Position numbers and translations under genes: made by a program
Assembly: GCA_034769895.1 (NCBI GenBank)
Contig: CM068369.1
Coordinates: 147,209,574 to 147,273,573 of the forward strand
Length of the DNA: 64,000 bases
Reading direction: 5' to 3'
DNA from: Magicicada septendecula
Taxonomy: Eukaryota > Arthropoda > Insecta > Hemiptera > Cicadidae
Shown: piece by piece, positions 61,582-64,000 of the stretch
How positions within the stretch are numbered: the first letter of the stretch is position 1
How the letters are laid out: each line of letters starts with the position of its first letter
Notes under the pieces: model-generated
What the model was told of the DNA's origin: nothing
Database searches by the model: none
Seen by the model: only the letters and a program-made list of their open reading frames with translations

Positions 61582-62346
61582 CAGGGTGTACCATGAGGAA
61601 TGGGATATACTTCAGGAATGCATTCTACAGGTTGGAATAAAGAAGAAATTTCATATAAACATACGTCCGCAAACGCTTCGTTTTGGATTTGTGGCTTGAA
61701 AAAGTTTCACCTTGGTTTCTACTCCAAGGCTACAATTAAGCCCTACTGAAATTTTGGAACTTGAATAAAAATGTAAATTTAATGGTTTCACAAGGCTCCT
61801 GACCTGAAAAAGTGAAAAAGAGGGTTCCAAAACGTATCTTGAGTGGTTTTTTAGAAAAGTTTTGTAAATCTCAAAAAATTGGTGTCAAAACACACACTTT
61901 TTTAGATTTGATGTAAATTTACTTTATTAAATTGACAATAAATAAATTTAAATTTATAATAAAATTTATTGAGAATTTAATTCAGATAAATTCAGGTAAG
62001 TAAAGTCAATAAAAAAATAAATGAACTTTATAAATCGTTATCACAGGTGGACAATTAAAACGAAACTTTTCTATAAAATTACTCAAGATACAGCTCTAGA
62101 ACACGCTTTTTTCAATTTTTTTGACCAAAAGCCATATAAAACTGTCAAATTAACCCTTTAATTTAATTCCAAGAATTTTAGTAAGGGTCAATTGTAACAT
62201 TGGAGCAGAAATTAAGATGAAATTTTTCGCAAGCCATAAATCGAAAACGAAGCGTTTTCAGACCTATGTTTATATGCAATTTTTTCTTAATTCCTGCCCG
62301 CAAAATGCATTCCTCAAGGATCTTCCATTCCTTATAAGACACTCTG
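61582..62346. mobile_element. 765-bp element made of one long inverted repeat
   Basis: The left end CAGGGTGTACCATGAGGAAT (61582) matches the reverse complement of the right end (CAGAGTGTCTTATAAGGAAT, from 62346). The arms stay alignable for most of the element: CGCTTCGTTTT(G/C)GATTT(G/A)TGGCTTG, TTTCTRCTCCAA and GTATCTTGAGT occur in both. TATA abuts both ends (61578-61581 and 62347-62350), consistent with a TA or TATA target duplication. No coding capacity. It is a long-TIR MITE or foldback element; superfamily not assigned. Confidence 0.8.
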
Positions 62347-64000
62347 TATATTATAATTGTACACACATTTTCCGAGTCTATTTACTGAATTAAATTTGAT
62401 GATTTCAGATTACATGTATTTTGAGGTAGGTTTTAACACTTAATAAAACATTACGCACACTGTGTACGCGTTTATATGAACATGATTGAGCAAGAGAGCG
62501 AGCGCGCGTGTGTGTAAGGACGTAAGGTCGAAATAATTGATGAATGTAGCTAGCGTGTGCACAAAACGTAGAAAGTTGAGTGTTGGCGATAAATTGGATA
62601 CAGATCCGGTAACCGCACCGCAAGCCTATGAAATCGTTAGTCGTCTTTACGCAATTCCTGCGTAAGTGAGAAGGCAATAAACGCATTAAAATACTTATTA
62701 CGCAGCGCCGTAATACGGTTGTATGCTGTTAGAAGGTGTAATTATCTAATTACGCATTCGCCAGCGTTTAAGTCACGATAGAACTACTTCGCATCGTATA
62801 ATTTACCCGTATTATCTTGTTAACTTTTATTAAGTGTTTCATTGTTTTATGAGATCATACAGATGAAGTTGTTTTAGATAATTAAGAGTGGCAATCAAAC
62901 GGATATCTCTTTATTTCCAGGCCTTTTGTTTCTACGCGTTTCTGGGTGTCATTCGAACAGAATAATTTTCGAATTACAAAAAAATGTATTAGTGTTTAAT
63001 AGTAATAAACATCACTTGTAAAAACTGTTTGATAGGTTGTTCACGCAGGTTGTGTAATTGGTTGAAATCGGTGTAAGGGAAAACTTTTTTCAATAACTTC
63101 TAGATTATTCGAGTTTCAATAACTGAAGTTTTCCCAAAGGGTACAATAAAGACAGTAACAAGGTAGCCGTAGGTATTTAAATAACGTTAACAGGTCCTCC
63201 CACAGTATAAGATTTAACGTAGATTTTCAAAATTTTACCGACTTTATTTAAGACATTCATCCATCTGAATGTTCATTCCTATCTCCCGGTTACCATCTCT
63301 CGGTGTTTCTTCAGCAATATAAAGTATCTCCATAGATGTGTCTGTGTTTATTTTAACGAGATATGTTGGCAGAATTTTTGAATAAATTATGAATTAAAAG
63401 TAAAGTATTAAACTAATAAAGCGACTGAATACCCTAAAAGCACTAATATTTTTTAAAAATAAACGACCTGCTGACTAGTGAGCTGAATATGTTCTTAGAA
63501 AGATAAAAAATATGGTTTCAACGCTCCTGTGTTCTCGGTCCTTGGTCGTTCTTCGGAAGGAAGACTCCATTTTAAGGGTGTTAAGGAAATTTGGGGTATG
63601 AATGTTGCAGGGAAGGAATCCCCTTTATATACCACTCACAAGTAGTAAGTGATCTGTTTTCAGCGGGGAAGACACCATACTAAGGCCAGGATATCCCACA
63701 GAGAAGAATATGCCACCCGTGTGGGGTTACGGACAGCAGAAGATGATCCAAGACCACAGTTTCCCTTTTAGAATCGGTAGGTAGGAGACTGTTTTGTTAG
63801 ATATTCCACTTGGGTAGAACTGTTAGAAGGAAGGAATCAGAATGGAAAAAGTATTGGAATGTAAAAATTTTAAACAATTTTTGATAATGTTGATAAGACT
63901 TCATGAGCAACTCTTATCTCATACTATGGAAAGGAAATATGCTACACGAAGGTGCGAATCATTTGGTATCCAGTGCTATACTGCTACAGAGGACAGAAGA
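62347..64000. other. Intergenic, no recognised gene
   Basis: Mixed composition. 62480-62520 holds a GAGCGAGCGCGCGTGTGTGT run. The last 500 bp (63500-64000) is GC-richer but no reading frame on either strand gave recognisable motifs. Confidence 0.45.

Overview
The window looks like intergenic or intronic DNA from an insect nuclear genome. It is AT-rich, has long di- and trinucleotide microsatellites, and is crowded with decayed transposons of types common in insects: mariner, hAT, Jockey and other LINEs, and foldback elements. I found no complete host gene. Only one short stretch (25.18-25.33 kb, minus strand) reads like a possible host exon. Many short open frames begin at non-ATG codons or lie inside simple repeats, and I do not treat them as genes. 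The exact species cannot be told from this; a hemimetabolous insect would fit, but that is a guess.

The centrepiece is 28483-48226, a tandem LTR-retrotransposon array in the order LTR-internal-LTR-internal-LTR. The period is exactly 7779 bp, with LTRs of about 4184 bp and internal regions of 3595 bp. The array begins TGTAG, ends CTACA, and is flanked by a 4-bp GTAT target duplication. It sits in the 3' end of a Jockey-type LINE whose reading frame resumes on the far side. The proportions match a LARD (large retrotransposon derivative): very long LTRs, a short internal region, and no protease, reverse transcriptase, RNase H or integrase that I can see. The internal region holds three short overlapping frames: a coiled-coil gag-like N-terminus, a frame with two decayed LDL-receptor class A repeats (apparently captured from a host gene), and an Asn/Arg-rich nucleocapsid-like segment. 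Two tRNA-Lys-type primer sites, a polypurine tract and a block of about 100-bp repeats complete it. Each LTR carries a 767-bp duplication of the polypurine tract/U3 junction.

Left of the array (1-28.4 kb): a possible MULE-like transposase remnant (1.2 kb), a foldback element (3.5-3.9 kb), a LINE 3' end (5.2-5.4 kb), a mariner remnant (8.45-9.07 kb), opposed TTC and purine tracts (11.2 and 11.9-12.2 kb), a LINE C-terminus (15.2-15.6 kb), a hAT-type MITE with near-perfect 8-bp duplication (17.05-17.46 kb), a dead LINE reverse transcriptase (18.0-19.3 kb), a foldback element (19.4-19.7 kb), a hairpin element (23.8-24.0 kb), a LINE C-terminus (24.3-24.6 kb), and a T-rich block (25.5-28.4 kb).

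Right of the array (48.2-64 kb): the other half of the Jockey LINE, two more LINE C-termini (51.3 and 55 kb), CT and GT microsatellites, a second foldback element of the 19.4-kb family (56.2-56.5 kb), a mariner pseudogene (56.7-57.6 kb), and a 765-bp long-inverted-repeat element (61.6-62.3 kb). A recurring hairpin motif, CTGANGA-stem-GAAA, resembling a hammerhead ribozyme core with one extra base, appears at several of these elements.
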